Below are positions 1 through 7,503 of a stretch of DNA of 18,675 bases, one piece after another. A program made the position numbers and the translations under genes. A model generated the notes under the pieces. The model worked only from the letters and a program-made list of their open reading frames with translations. It had not been told where the DNA came from and did not search any database. The DNA lies in contig JANMDR010000305.1 of assembly GCA_031376425.1 (NCBI GenBank), forward strand, positions 1 to 18,675, in the 5' to 3' direction. The DNA comes from JANMDR01 sp031376425 (GTDB taxonomy: Bacteria; Pseudomonadota; Gammaproteobacteria; Burkholderiales; Usitatibacteraceae). Position 1 is the stretch's first letter; the number at the start of each line of letters is the position of its first letter.

Positions 1-68
1 GAATCTAAGGCGGCCTGCCGGTTATTGTTTGTGGTGACAGCTTCGTTTGGTGCTAAGTTACGTTTCAT
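1..68 (-). CDS. 5' end of an unidentified gene (partial)
   Basis: Reading leftward from position 68 there is an ATG preceded by a good Shine-Dalgarno (AAGGAG, 5 nt before the start). The frame stays open to the window edge and gives 22 codons beginning MKRNLAPNEAVTTNNN. The N-terminus is polar, with no signal peptide or membrane segment in the visible part. It lies downstream of hppA on the same strand, 145 bp away. I cannot name the product from so few residues. The gene call rests on the ribosome binding site and the open frame. Confidence 0.6.
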   Translation of the reverse strand, partial: MKRNLAPNEAVTTNNNRQAALD

Positions 69-71
69 GTG

Positions 72-99
72 GGCTCCTTGATTTAAATCTATGGGAGCC
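72..99 (-). promoter_or_regulatory. Inverted repeat that could mask the ribosome binding site of the partial gene
   Basis: On the minus strand GGCTCC (99-94) can pair with GGAGCC (77-72). The second arm contains the GGAG of the Shine-Dalgarno for the ATG at 68. The 16-nt loop contains the palindrome GATTTAAATC. Pairing would hide the ribosome binding site, so a translational switch is possible. The stem is only 6 bp, so this is tentative. Confidence 0.3.
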
Positions 100-140
100 T
101 AACAAAAAAATCAATCTACACAAAATTCTTTACACCCTCA

Positions 141-164
141 CGCCGAGCAAGCTCGGCGTTTTTT
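141..164 (+). terminator. Terminator-like hairpin, plus-strand orientation
   Basis: CGCCGAGC-AA-GCTCGGCG is a perfect GC-rich palindrome (141-158) followed on the plus strand by six T (159-164). This is the shape of a Rho-independent terminator for plus-strand transcription. Both flanking genes (hppA and the partial gene) are on the minus strand, and there the stem is preceded by six A and has no following T run. It may block antisense transcription into hppA. No plus-strand gene for it to end is visible. Confidence 0.55.
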
Positions 165-213
165 AACTGTCTACTTCACTTCAGCAGCATAAAAATACGC
201 TACCAATAAAGCC

Positions 214-2847
214 TTACTTTACTGCTACTTCCACGCGACGCGCTTCCGCATTATCGCCCGTGCCAGCTACCGACTCAGGCTTCTTCATTTCCACACGATC
301 TTCTGCAACGCCACCAGCCTTGAGCGCTTCGCGTACGGCTTTGGCGCGTTCTTTGGCTAGCTCTTCATTTTTGGCTTTATCGCCAGTAGCATCATGGAAA
401 CCAGAAATGGTTACTTTAGATGCAGCATTGGCTTTACTATAAGCAATCACCGCTTCTAGCGTTTTAACGCTATCGGCTGGTAAGGTCTTGGCACCGCTGG
501 CAAAATACACCTTGGCTACTGCTGGAGCGATGCCACCTGCAGCGGCGGCGGCTGCCATTGGATTTAGCGGTGCTGATGATGATGCAGCCGACGATGCGAC
601 AGGAGCTACTGCATCGCTTGGTGCAACACCAGCAACACTCGCCGCACCGGCTACAACTGCACCAGCTGCCGCGATTGTGCTTGTGCCAGCAGCTGCCGGA
701 GCAACCATTGCTGCAGGTTTCATTGCAGTTCCAGCGGCACCCGCATTTGCATGACTACCAGAACCAGAACCCGCTAATACTGGCACGATGAGCAAAGCCA
801 CGATGTTGATAATTTTAATCAAGGGGTTGATCGCTGGGCCGGCTGTATCTTTGTAAGGATCGCCTACTGTGTCGCCCGTCACTGCTGCTTTATGGGCATC
901 AGAACCTTTACCACCATGGTGACCGTCTTCAATATATTTCTTGGCGTTATCCCATGCACCGCCACCGGTACACATAGAAATCGCTAAAAACAAACCGGTA
1001 ATGATGGTACCCATTAACATGCCGCCAAGCGCTTGGAAGCCTGCTTCTTTGCCCATCAAGAAGCCGACAACAATCACGATGGCAATAGGTGCTAACACCG
1101 GCAATAGCGATGGAATAATCATTTCCTTAATCGCGCCACGGGTCAATAAATCAACAGCTTTGGAGTAATCAGGCTTGCCAGTACCGTCCATAATGCCCTT
1201 GATTTCGCGGAACTGGCGACGCACTTCTTCCACCACGCTACCAGCACAACGGCCTACAGCTTCCATCGCCATCGCCCCGAACAAGTAAGGAATCAAACCG
1301 CCAACAAATAGGCCGATGATTACCGCTGGGTTAGATAGATCAAATGTCAGATTCATGCCCGCATCATTTAGTTTGTGCGTGTAATCAGCAAATAAAACGA
1401 GCGATGCTAAACCAGCAGAACCAATGGCGTAGCCTTTAGTAACCGCTTTGGTGGTATTGCCAACGGCATCCAAAGGATCAGTCACATCGCGCACTGATTT
1501 TGGCATCTGGCTCATTTCTGCAATACCGCCAGCGTTATCAGTAATTGGGCCGTAGGCATCAAGGGCAACTACGATACCAGCCATAGAAAGCATGGATGTT
1601 GCAGCTACGGCAATACCGTATAAACCACCCAAAGCATAGGCTGCATAAATAGCCAAACACACTGCCAATACTGGCCATGCGGTAGAACGCATAGACACAC
1701 CCAAACCGGCGATCATATTGGTGGCGTGGCCTTTTGTGGAAGCTTCGGCAACATGCTTTACTGGGGCAAAATCAGTACCTGTGTAGTATTCAGTAATTAC
1801 CACCATCAAGGCCGTTAATACCAAGCCTACCAAGCAGCATAACCACAAATTCATGACCGTTAATTGCGGCATAGTTGCAGCAACACCCGCCATCATTTCT
1901 TTAGTGATGAAATAAAACGCGATTAACGCGACAATGCCGGAAATGGCTAGGCCACGATAAAGCGCGTTCATGATTTTGCCGCCGTCAACGGCTTTCACAA
2001 AGAAGCAACCAATGATGGAAGCGATAATAGCGAAACCGCCCAATGCAAGCGGATAAGCAACAACATTGCCGATTACCGCTTTGTCAGTAATTAACAAGGC
2101 ACCGAGCACCATCGTCGCAATGATGGTAACGGCATAGGTTTCAAACAAATCAGCGGCCATACCAGCGCAATCGCCAACGTTATCGCCAACGTTATCGGCA
2201 ATAACGGCCGGGTTACGCGGGTCATCTTCAGGAATACCAGCTTCTACTTTACCAACAAGATCAGCACCAACGTCTGCACCCTTAGTGAAAATACCGCCAC
2301 CTAAACGCGCAAAAATAGAAATCAGTGATGAACCGAATGCAAAGCCGATAAGTGGCTTCAAAATTTCGCTCATGCCTGTACCAGGTGCCGCTGTAGCGCG
2401 CAGCACGTAGAACGTGGCAACAACACCAAGCAAGCCCAAGCCCACAACTAACAAGCCTGTGACCGCACCGCCTTTAAAAGCGACGTTCAACGCAGGGTTG
2501 ATGCCATTGCGTGCTGCTTCAGCGGTACGTACGTTAGCACGCACAGATACGTTCATGCCGATATAGCCTGCAGCGCCTGACAAAATGGCGCCCACTGCAA
2601 ACGCGATAGCGCTTGTAGGGCCTAAACCGGGAATGACGCACATCAAAACAAACAACGCTACGCCCACCATGGCGATGGTGGTGTACTGACGATTCAAATA
2701 GGCCTTAGCGCCTGCTTGAATTGCAGCAGCGATTTCACGCATACGATCATTACCGTCCGGTTGCGCGTAAATCCATTTCGCTTGTAACGCGCCGTAAACC
2801 AGCGCAATTACTGCACAAACTAGTGCAAATATTAATGCATTTTCCAC
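214..2847 (-). CDS. hppA: K+-independent proton-pumping membrane pyrophosphatase with C-terminal OmpA-like domain
   Basis: HppA hydrolyses PPi and pumps H+ across the inner membrane. Residues 1-692 are a complete, multi-spanning H+-PPase core. The substrate loop holds D-x7-K-x-E at 192-202 (DVGADLVGKVE) and the Asp-rich DNVGDNVGD at 218-226. A second conserved acidic cluster is at 656-668 (VTGDTVGDPYKDT). GNTTKAVTKG at 463-472 has Lys467 and Thr470, the signature of K+-independent enzymes. Family members usually stop near residue 690. This one is 877 aa, with an Ala/Pro/Ser-rich linker (about 694-776) and an OmpA-like domain (777-877). The OmpA part keeps the Asp (FHDATG, D819) and Arg (KERAKAV, R834) that bind diaminopimelate in OmpA relatives. 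The start is GTG with AAGGAG 7 nt upstream. pfp and adk lie upstream on the same strand, so a PPi-metabolism operon is likely. Confidence 0.95.
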   Translation of the reverse strand: MENALIFALVCAVIALVYGALQAKWIYAQPDGNDRMREIAAAIQAGAKAYLNRQYTTIAMVGVALFVLMCVIPGLGPTSAIAFAVGAILSGAAGYIGMNVSVRANVRTAEAARNGINPALNVAFKGGAVTGLLVVGLGLLGVVATFYVLRATAAPGTGMSEILKPLIGFAFGSSLISIFARLGGGIFTKGADVGADLVGKVEAGIPEDDPRNPAVIADNVGDNVGDCAGMAADLFETYAVTIIATMVLGALLITDKAVIGNVVAYPLALGGFAIIASIIGCFFVKAVDGGKIMNALYRGLAISGIVALIAFYFITKEMMAGVAATMPQLTVMNLWLCCLVGLVLTALMVVITEYYTGTDFAPVKHVAEASTKGHATNMIAGLGVSMRSTAWPVLAVCLAIYAAYALGGLYGIAVAATSMLSMAGIVVALDAYGPITDNAGGIAEMSQMPKSVRDVTDPLDAVGNTTKAVTKGYAIGSAGLASLVLFADYTHKLNDAGMNLTFDLSNPAVIIGLFVGGLIPYLFGAMAMEAVGRCAGSVVEEVRRQFREIKGIMDGTGKPDYSKAVDLLTRGAIKEMIIPSLLPVLAPIAIVIVVGFLMGKEAGFQALGGMLMGTIITGLFLAISMCTGGGAWDNAKKYIEDGHHGGKGSDAHKAAVTGDTVGDPYKDTAGPAINPLIKIINIVALLIVPVLAGSGSGSHANAGAAGTAMKPAAMVAPAAAGTSTIAAAGAVVAGAASVAGVAPSDAVAPVASSAASSSAPLNPMAAAAAAGGIAPAVAKVYFASGAKTLPADSVKTLEAVIAYSKANAASKVTISGFHDATGDKAKNEELAKERAKAVREALKAGGVAEDRVEMKKPESVAGTGDNAEARRVEVAVK

Positions 2848-2903
2848 TCAATTTCTCCTTATTTTTACTACACTTCGATGATAAAACTAAACTGTTTATT
2901 CTT

Positions 2904-2932
2904 TTAATAAGCTGAAGACGCTCTATATTCAA
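2904..2932 (-). promoter_or_regulatory. Candidate sigma70 promoter for hppA
   Basis: On the minus strand TTGAAT (2932-2927) and TATTAA (2909-2904) are separated by exactly 17 bp, in the 121-bp gap between pfp and hppA. The match to TTGACA/TATAAT is moderate. It would give hppA its own transcript of about 50 nt leader in addition to read-through from pfp. Confidence 0.35.
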
Positions 2933-2968
2933 GCATTTCCAACCTGGTTACTGACACTAGCAATAAGG

Positions 2969-4258
2969 CTATAAATCAAACTTTGGCAATTTCTTTTTAA
3001 TTAATTTATTCTGCAACTTTACATATTTAGGCAGCCCATTTTCATACGGCGGATAGGCTTCGCCCTCGATCAATGGTTGCATATAGTTGCGACACTTTTG
3101 CGTAATGTGAAAGCCATCAGCCGTTATAAAATCACGCGGCATTTTTTTCTCAACGTTCGCCACGCTGCTCAATGGTGCTGGCACGATTTCCCAAGTGTAA
3201 GGTTTGCTGCTGATCCGTTTCACGGCTGGCATCACGCCGTTCATGCCCTTCACCGCATATTCCACCGCAGCTTTACCCAAGGCATAGCTTTGCTCCACAT
3301 CGGTTTTTGAAGCGATATGGCGTGCGGCACGCTGTAAATAGTCAGCTACTGCCCAATGGCATTTGAGCTTTAATTCGCGACGGACTAAATCGGTAATAAC
3401 CGGTGCCACACCACCCAATTGTGCATGACCAAATGCATCGACCAAACCCGATTCCGATACAAATTTACCGTTCGCATTTTTAATACCCTCGGATACACCA
3501 ATGGCACAATAGCCATCGCGCTTTACCACTTCATCAACGCGTGCTAAAAATGCTTTTGGATCAAAGGTAACTTCCGGCAGTAACAAAATTTGCGGTGCCA
3601 TCAAACCCGCTTTACTGTTTTGCGCCAGACCACAGGCTGCGGTAATCCAGCCAGCATGACGCCCCATCACTTCCAGCACAAAAACTTTGGTGGACGTGGC
3701 CGACATTGACGCCACATCTAAGCCTGCCTCTAGCATACTCACCGCTACATACTTAGCCACCGAGCCAAAACCAGGCGAGCAATCTGTAACCGGCAAATCG
3801 TTATCTACCGTTTTCGGCACATGTACAGCCACCAAGGGATAGCCGAGCGATGCTGATATCTGCGAAATTTTTAAACAGGTATCAGCAGAGTCGCCACCAC
3901 CGTTATAGAAAAAATAGCCGATATTGTGGGCTTTGAACACCGCAATTAAACGCTCGTATTCGCGCTTATTTTGCTCGATACCTTTTAACTTGTAGCGACA
4001 AGAACCAAACGCACCTGCTGGGGTATGCTTCAGCGCCTTGATAGCCTCAATAGATTCAAGAGACGTATCAATTAAGTTTTCTTGCAACGCGCCAATGATG
4101 CCATTACGTCCGGCATAGAGCTTGCCGATTTTTTTTGGTACTTTGCGCACCGCTTCAATCACGCCAGCGGCGGAGCAATTAATCACCGAGGTAACCCCGC
4201 CAGATTGCGCATAAAACGCATTTTTAATTTCGGCGTTTTTAAGTTTTGATGTGGCCAT
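2969..4258 (-). CDS. pfp: Pyrophosphate-dependent 6-phosphofructokinase
   Basis: This cytoplasmic enzyme interconverts fructose 6-phosphate and fructose 1,6-bisphosphate using PPi/Pi in place of ATP/ADP. The 429-aa protein has the PFK fold motifs: FYAQSGGVTSVIN near the N-terminus (15-27), NGGGDSADT (119-127), PKTVDND (148-154) with the catalytic Asp152, and the substrate motif EVMGRHAGW (196-204). Two positions decide phosphoryl-donor use. Asp123 stands where ATP enzymes have Gly104 (E. coli numbering), and Lys149 stands where they have Gly124. Both indicate PPi use. The start ATG has AAGGA 7 nt upstream. Its neighbour hppA also consumes PPi, and PPi-PFK genes beside H+-PPase genes are known in methylotrophs such as Methylococcus. 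The donor call is from motifs, not assay. Confidence 0.93.
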   Translation of the reverse strand: MATSKLKNAEIKNAFYAQSGGVTSVINCSAAGVIEAVRKVPKKIGKLYAGRNGIIGALQENLIDTSLESIEAIKALKHTPAGAFGSCRYKLKGIEQNKREYERLIAVFKAHNIGYFFYNGGGDSADTCLKISQISASLGYPLVAVHVPKTVDNDLPVTDCSPGFGSVAKYVAVSMLEAGLDVASMSATSTKVFVLEVMGRHAGWITAACGLAQNSKAGLMAPQILLLPEVTFDPKAFLARVDEVVKRDGYCAIGVSEGIKNANGKFVSESGLVDAFGHAQLGGVAPVITDLVRRELKLKCHWAVADYLQRAARHIASKTDVEQSYALGKAAVEYAVKGMNGVMPAVKRISSKPYTWEIVPAPLSSVANVEKKMPRDFITADGFHITQKCRNYMQPLIEGEAYPPYENGLPKYVKLQNKLIKKKLPKFDL

Positions 4259-4288
4259 CAGATTTCCTTACACTAAAATATTTTTATT

Positions 4289-4317
4289 GAAGGGCGGCAG
4301 CATTCCACACCGCCTTC
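4289..4317 (-). other. Imperfect hairpin between adk and pfp
   Basis: On the minus strand GAAGGCGG (4317-4310) pairs with CCGCCCTTC (4297-4289) with one bulged C and a 12-nt loop. The following bases are AATAAAAATATTTT, not a clean T run, so it is a poor intrinsic terminator. It could act as an mRNA processing or stability element that gives adk and pfp different transcript levels. Confidence 0.35.
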
Positions 4318-4323
4318 TTCTGC

Positions 4324-4363
4324 TCTTAGCTCGCATTAGCTAACATTAGCTGACATCAACTGA
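4324..4363. repeat. Degenerate 10-bp tandem repeat across the 3' end of adk
   Basis: Four consecutive 10-bp units read tcttagctcg, cattagctaa, cattagctga and catcaactga. They span the last codons and stop of adk (TGA at 4358-4356) and the start of the intergenic gap. The pattern suggests past replication slippage at the gene end. No function is evident. Confidence 0.4.
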
Positions 4364-5024
4364 CCAATGCCGCAAACACCGCATCACGAATTTCATTCAC
4401 CTGACCAACACCGGCAACCTTACGATACTTAGGTGCAGCCACGCCGTTTTGCACTTTACCCGACGCCGCCCAGCTCGCGTAGTAAGCAACTAGCGGCTCG
4501 GTTTGTTCGTGATAAACGCTCAGACGTTTTTTAATTGTTTCTTCTTTATCGTCATCACGCTGAATAAGGGCTTCGCCAGACACATCATCAATACCTGCAA
4601 CTTTTGGCGGATTAAATTTAATGTGATAAGTGCGACCAGACGCGCTATGCGTGCGCCGCCCAGAAATACGCTCTACAATTTCGCTATCATCAACCGCAAT
4701 TTCGACAACGTAATCTAGCGCGACGCCAACGGCCGTCATTGCATCCGCCTGCGCGATGGTGCGCGGAAAACCGTCAAACAAGAAACCGTTTGCACAATCA
4801 GCTGCCTGAATGCGTTCTTTGACTAAGCCAATAATAATATCGTCCGGCATCAAAGCACCAGAATCCATCACTTGCTTCGCCATAATCCCTAACGCTGAAC
4901 CGGATTTAACGGCAGCGCGGAGCATGTCACCCGTGGAAATTTGCGGGATGCCGAATTTTTCACGTATAAACGTGGCTTGCGTACCCTTGCCAGCTCCAGG
5001 CCCACCCAATAAAATCAAACGCAT
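4356..5024 (-). CDS. adk: Adenylate kinase
   Basis: Adk catalyses ATP + AMP = 2 ADP in the cytoplasm. The 222-aa protein has the P-loop GGPGAGKGT at 7-15, the AMP-binding STGDMLR at 30-36, FDGFPRT at 83-89, and a long LID segment (about 122-159, starting GRRTHSASGRTYH). The LID has no Cys tetrad, so this is the non-zinc form usual in Proteobacteria. AGGA lies 6 nt before the ATG. It sits between the PPi enzymes and the lipid A/KDO genes. It is functionally apt there, because KdsB releases PPi and the PPi-using enzymes lie downstream. The far C-terminus (after about residue 212) lies in a short tandem repeat. Confidence 0.96.
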   Translation of the reverse strand: MRLILLGGPGAGKGTQATFIREKFGIPQISTGDMLRAAVKSGSALGIMAKQVMDSGALMPDDIIIGLVKERIQAADCANGFLFDGFPRTIAQADAMTAVGVALDYVVEIAVDDSEIVERISGRRTHSASGRTYHIKFNPPKVAGIDDVSGEALIQRDDDKEETIKKRLSVYHEQTEPLVAYYASWAASGKVQNGVAAPKYRKVAGVGQVNEIRDAVFAALVS

Positions 5025-5359
5025 GCTCGTCCTTTTTCGGTTGTAAAAGTAAAGATGGTGGCATTATGAGATAGCCTTAAAATGCAATTGCTGCATTAGA
5101 AAAACGCCCCAAATTTCGCCTGAATTTGCCACACCACATCGCGGTAAAATGAAACAACTAAGCCATCACCACGTGCAGTATTTTTTAATGATTCAATCAA
5201 CCTGCAATTGTACCATTTATCACATTTTCCCGCAGGGAAAATGCAACATCAAAAGGTATGTGAATTTGTGCCGCGCTTGCAAGCTACCAGAGTGTAAAAT
5301 TGCCAGAAAAGTTAAGCAGTCAGCAGAACAACTACTAGCACCTTACCAGCGCTACCGTT
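5025..5359. other. 335-bp intergenic region between kdsB and adk
   Basis: No convincing gene is present. A perfect 9-bp inverted repeat, CATTTTCCC-GCA-GGGAAAATG, lies at 5223-5243. It has no T run after it on either strand, so it is not a clear terminator. A smaller inverted repeat (AATGCA-N5-TGCATT) is at 5081-5097. On the minus strand a CATAAT (-10-like) occurs about 40 bp upstream of adk, but with no good -35. The gap is long enough for a separate adk promoter and a short leader. Confidence 0.5.
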
Positions 5360-6151
5360 TCAATGCGCTTGCTGCGCAAAAATTGCTCGCACCCGAGCCA
5401 AATCTTCCGGGGTATCCACACCGCCTGCCAGCGCACCTGACCACTGTAATACCGCAATTTGATAACCGTAATAAAGCGCCCGTAGTTGCTCTAGCGCCTC
5501 TAAGGTTTCGGTAGGCGCTGCGGCTAACTGCGCAAATTGCTTTAAAAAGCCCGCTCTATACGCATATATTCCGATATGCCGCAGTGCTGGTAAGGCTAAT
5601 TTCTCCCCTAAGCCAGCAATATTGGCATCACGCGGAAATGGAATAGGCGCACGGCTAAAATAATGAGCAAACCCTTGAGAGTTGCAAACTACTTTCACCA
5701 CATTCGGATTTAAAAAATCAGCTACAGAATCAATCGCATGGGCTGCGGTAGCAATAGCCGTCGCTGAATGCCGCTGCAACGTCTCTGCAACTGCTGTGAT
5801 AATAGCTGGATCAATCAAAGGCTCATCACCTTGCACATTAATGACGATGGTATCGTCATCAAGCTGCAGAGTTGCCACTACCTCGCTTAAGCGATCGGTG
5901 CCCGTGGCGTGATCCGCACGGGTCATCAGGGCTTGAAATTTGTGTGCCACACAGGCTGATTGCACATCGCTATGGTCAGTTGCCACAAAAATTTGCTCAC
6001 GCGCAAGACCTGCCGCCAAGACCCGCTCACACACGCGCACAATCATAGGTGTGCCACCAATATCAACTAAGGGTTTACCGGGAAGCCGCGTTGATGCGAG
6101 CCTTGCCGGTAGTACCGCAATTATTTTTTGTGCATTCATAGTTGCTGACAT
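5360..6151 (-). CDS. kdsB: 3-deoxy-manno-octulosonate cytidylyltransferase (CMP-KDO synthetase)
   Basis: KdsB activates KDO with CTP, giving CMP-KDO and PPi for the inner core of LPS. The 263-aa protein starts with the nucleotide-binding motif IAVLPARLASTRLPGKPL and contains ATDHSDV, NVQGDEPLI (Mg/CTP site) and the conserved HIGIYAYR segment, all in the expected order. The length is usual for the family. The start is uncertain. ATG at 6151 and ATG at 6139 (MNAQKIIAVLPAR) are both in frame, and neither has a strong Shine-Dalgarno. The gene begins 36 bp after the YcaR-like gene, so translation may be coupled. Confidence 0.95.
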   Translation of the reverse strand: MSATMNAQKIIAVLPARLASTRLPGKPLVDIGGTPMIVRVCERVLAAGLAREQIFVATDHSDVQSACVAHKFQALMTRADHATGTDRLSEVVATLQLDDDTIVINVQGDEPLIDPAIITAVAETLQRHSATAIATAAHAIDSVADFLNPNVVKVVCNSQGFAHYFSRAPIPFPRDANIAGLGEKLALPALRHIGIYAYRAGFLKQFAQLAAAPTETLEALEQLRALYYGYQIAVLQWSGALAGGVDTPEDLARVRAIFAQQAH

Positions 6152-6187
6152 AGTTTATGCTGGCAGACGTCGTACAGGCGTAAAAAT

Positions 6188-6376
6188 TTAGCGCGGATAC
6201 TCTTCATCCGCCAACGGTCTGGCTTCATCAACTAGCATCACCGGAATGCCATCTTTAATAGCATAAGCCAAACGCGCCGATTGACTAATTAACTCAGTCT
6301 TATCAGCCGACATAAGCAATGGCCCTTTGGTAAGAGGGCAGACGAGAACTTCTAATAATTTCGGGTCTAGGGACAT
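6188..6376 (-). CDS. Trm112/YcaR-family (UPF0434) small protein
   Basis: I place the start at 6376 (MSLDPKLLEVLVCPLTKG), which has AAGGA 7 nt upstream. The frame is open further, but upstream residues are not family-like. This gives a 62-aa protein with the hallmark C-terminal half DGIPVMLVDEARPL. Zinc-type members have CPxC and a later Cys. Here these are CPLT and LIS, so only one Cys remains. From memory, Pseudomonas homologues show the same change, so it is a known subtype and not a defect. The family includes a methyltransferase activator in yeast, but the role of bacterial YcaR is not settled. It lies 2 bp after lpxK and just before kdsB, the same neighbourhood as in E. coli. Confidence 0.9.
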   Translation of the reverse strand: MSLDPKLLEVLVCPLTKGPLLMSADKTELISQSARLAYAIKDGIPVMLVDEARPLADEEYPR

Positions 6377-6378
6377 TG

Positions 6379-7482
6379 CTATTTCCTTATTTTTTGTGCA
6401 TCTACTGCGTTTAGAAACCAAACCCAAAACGCTTCTTCAAAAAGCGCATGCACCTGCATAAACCAAATGCGCGGATCATGAAACTGCACGCATTTTACCG
6501 CATCTTTTTGCGTCATTAGAATAATATCTGCTTGCGGGAACGCTAAATCAGCCGCGCTATAAATATGGTGATCCGCAAAGGCAACGCAGTCTTGCAAGAT
6601 AATGGATTGCGACTCAAGATGTTTGAAGAATCTATCGGGATAGGCTATTCCAGCACATGCTACGATATTTTTCTGGGCAATTTTTTTGCGAAATTCAGCC
6701 GTATCTAATCCGATATTAGACATTATGTTAGGCGCTTTATTAAGCGCTACCAGTTGAACGAAGCTTTCTTGTCCCAAGTGCATATTAAAATGCGGATCAA
6801 CTCGCTTTAACCCTACATCCGCAGCCAAGTACCTTTGCCACTGGACATTAGGAGCACCTTGCCATACGACCGCGCGAAGCGCGTTTACCGGCTGCTTATT
6901 TGTCGGCTCGGTATCTAAAGACTGCTTGAACAGCTGCGAAATTGGTTCGCGAAACGGCCCTGCTGGTAGTGTGGCACCCGTGCCCGGCCCGCGTGCACCG
7001 TCGAGTACTACCAACTCGATATCTCGTTGCAGTGCGTAGTGTTGTAAGCCATCATCGCTTAAAATAATATTTATATCAGGGTGCTGCAATAACAAAAGCT
7101 TGGCTGCTGCAGTGCGCTTTACATCACAAACTACCGGTACGCCAGTACGCTCCGCAATCAGCATCGGCTCATCGGCAATGCTGTTCTTATCTGCACCATA
7201 GCCACGACTAATAACACCCGGTGTATAACCTTGTTTTTGCAAGGCTTGTACTAAAGCGATTAAAGTTGGTGTCTTACCGCTGCCGCCCACCGCGATACTT
7301 CCCACCACGATGACCGGTACGGCGATACGCTCAGAAGTTAAAATACCACGTGCATACAGAAACCGCCGCAACCAAGCAATGCTTGTGAATGCCCAAGATA
7401 CAGGTCGCAATAGACTTTGCCAGAGTGTATTTTTAGTCCATTGCCGAATGAACCAGCGCTCCAGTTGAGTGCGCGAAATCAT
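6379..7482 (-). CDS. lpxK: Tetraacyldisaccharide 4'-kinase
   Basis: LpxK phosphorylates the 4' position of the lipid A disaccharide on the inner face of the inner membrane. The 367-aa protein has a short N-terminal membrane-associated segment (about 20-45), then the P-loop VGSIAVGGSGKTPT (60-73), VISRGYG, and LSDDGLQHYAL, all LpxK signatures. The P-loop has Ser where many LpxK have Asn (GN-x-x-VGG). The start ATG has GGAG about 8 nt upstream, inside the 21-bp gap after exbD. It fits the exbBD-lpxK-ycaR-kdsB order known in beta- and gammaproteobacteria. Confidence 0.94.
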   Translation of the reverse strand: MISRTQLERWFIRQWTKNTLWQSLLRPVSWAFTSIAWLRRFLYARGILTSERIAVPVIVVGSIAVGGSGKTPTLIALVQALQKQGYTPGVISRGYGADKNSIADEPMLIAERTGVPVVCDVKRTAAAKLLLLQHPDINIILSDDGLQHYALQRDIELVVLDGARGPGTGATLPAGPFREPISQLFKQSLDTEPTNKQPVNALRAVVWQGAPNVQWQRYLAADVGLKRVDPHFNMHLGQESFVQLVALNKAPNIMSNIGLDTAEFRKKIAQKNIVACAGIAYPDRFFKHLESQSIILQDCVAFADHHIYSAADLAFPQADIILMTQKDAVKCVQFHDPRIWFMQVHALFEEAFWVWFLNAVDAQKIRK

Positions 7483-7503
7483 AATCGCACTCCAGCCAAA
7501 AGC

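Noticed and set aside
184..199. Small hairpin (AGCATA-AAAA-TACGCT) just after hppA as its terminator
   Set aside because: The stem is weak, AT-rich and has a G:T pair, with no T run following on the minus strand.
2969..4258. GGGDS in place of GGDDS in the phosphofructokinase as an inactivating change
   Set aside because: GG-N/G-DS variants occur in PPi-type enzymes, and the decisive Asp123, Lys149 and Asp152 are present.
5149..5514. Plus-strand frame of 121 codons with several Cys
   Set aside because: It has no good ribosome site, overlaps the 3' end of kdsB by about 155 bp antisense, and shows no domain. The Cys clustering looks accidental.
6188..6376. Loss of zinc Cys in the YcaR-like protein as a defect
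   Set aside because: The same CPLT and LIS forms are known to me from Pseudomonas members, so this is a normal subtype.
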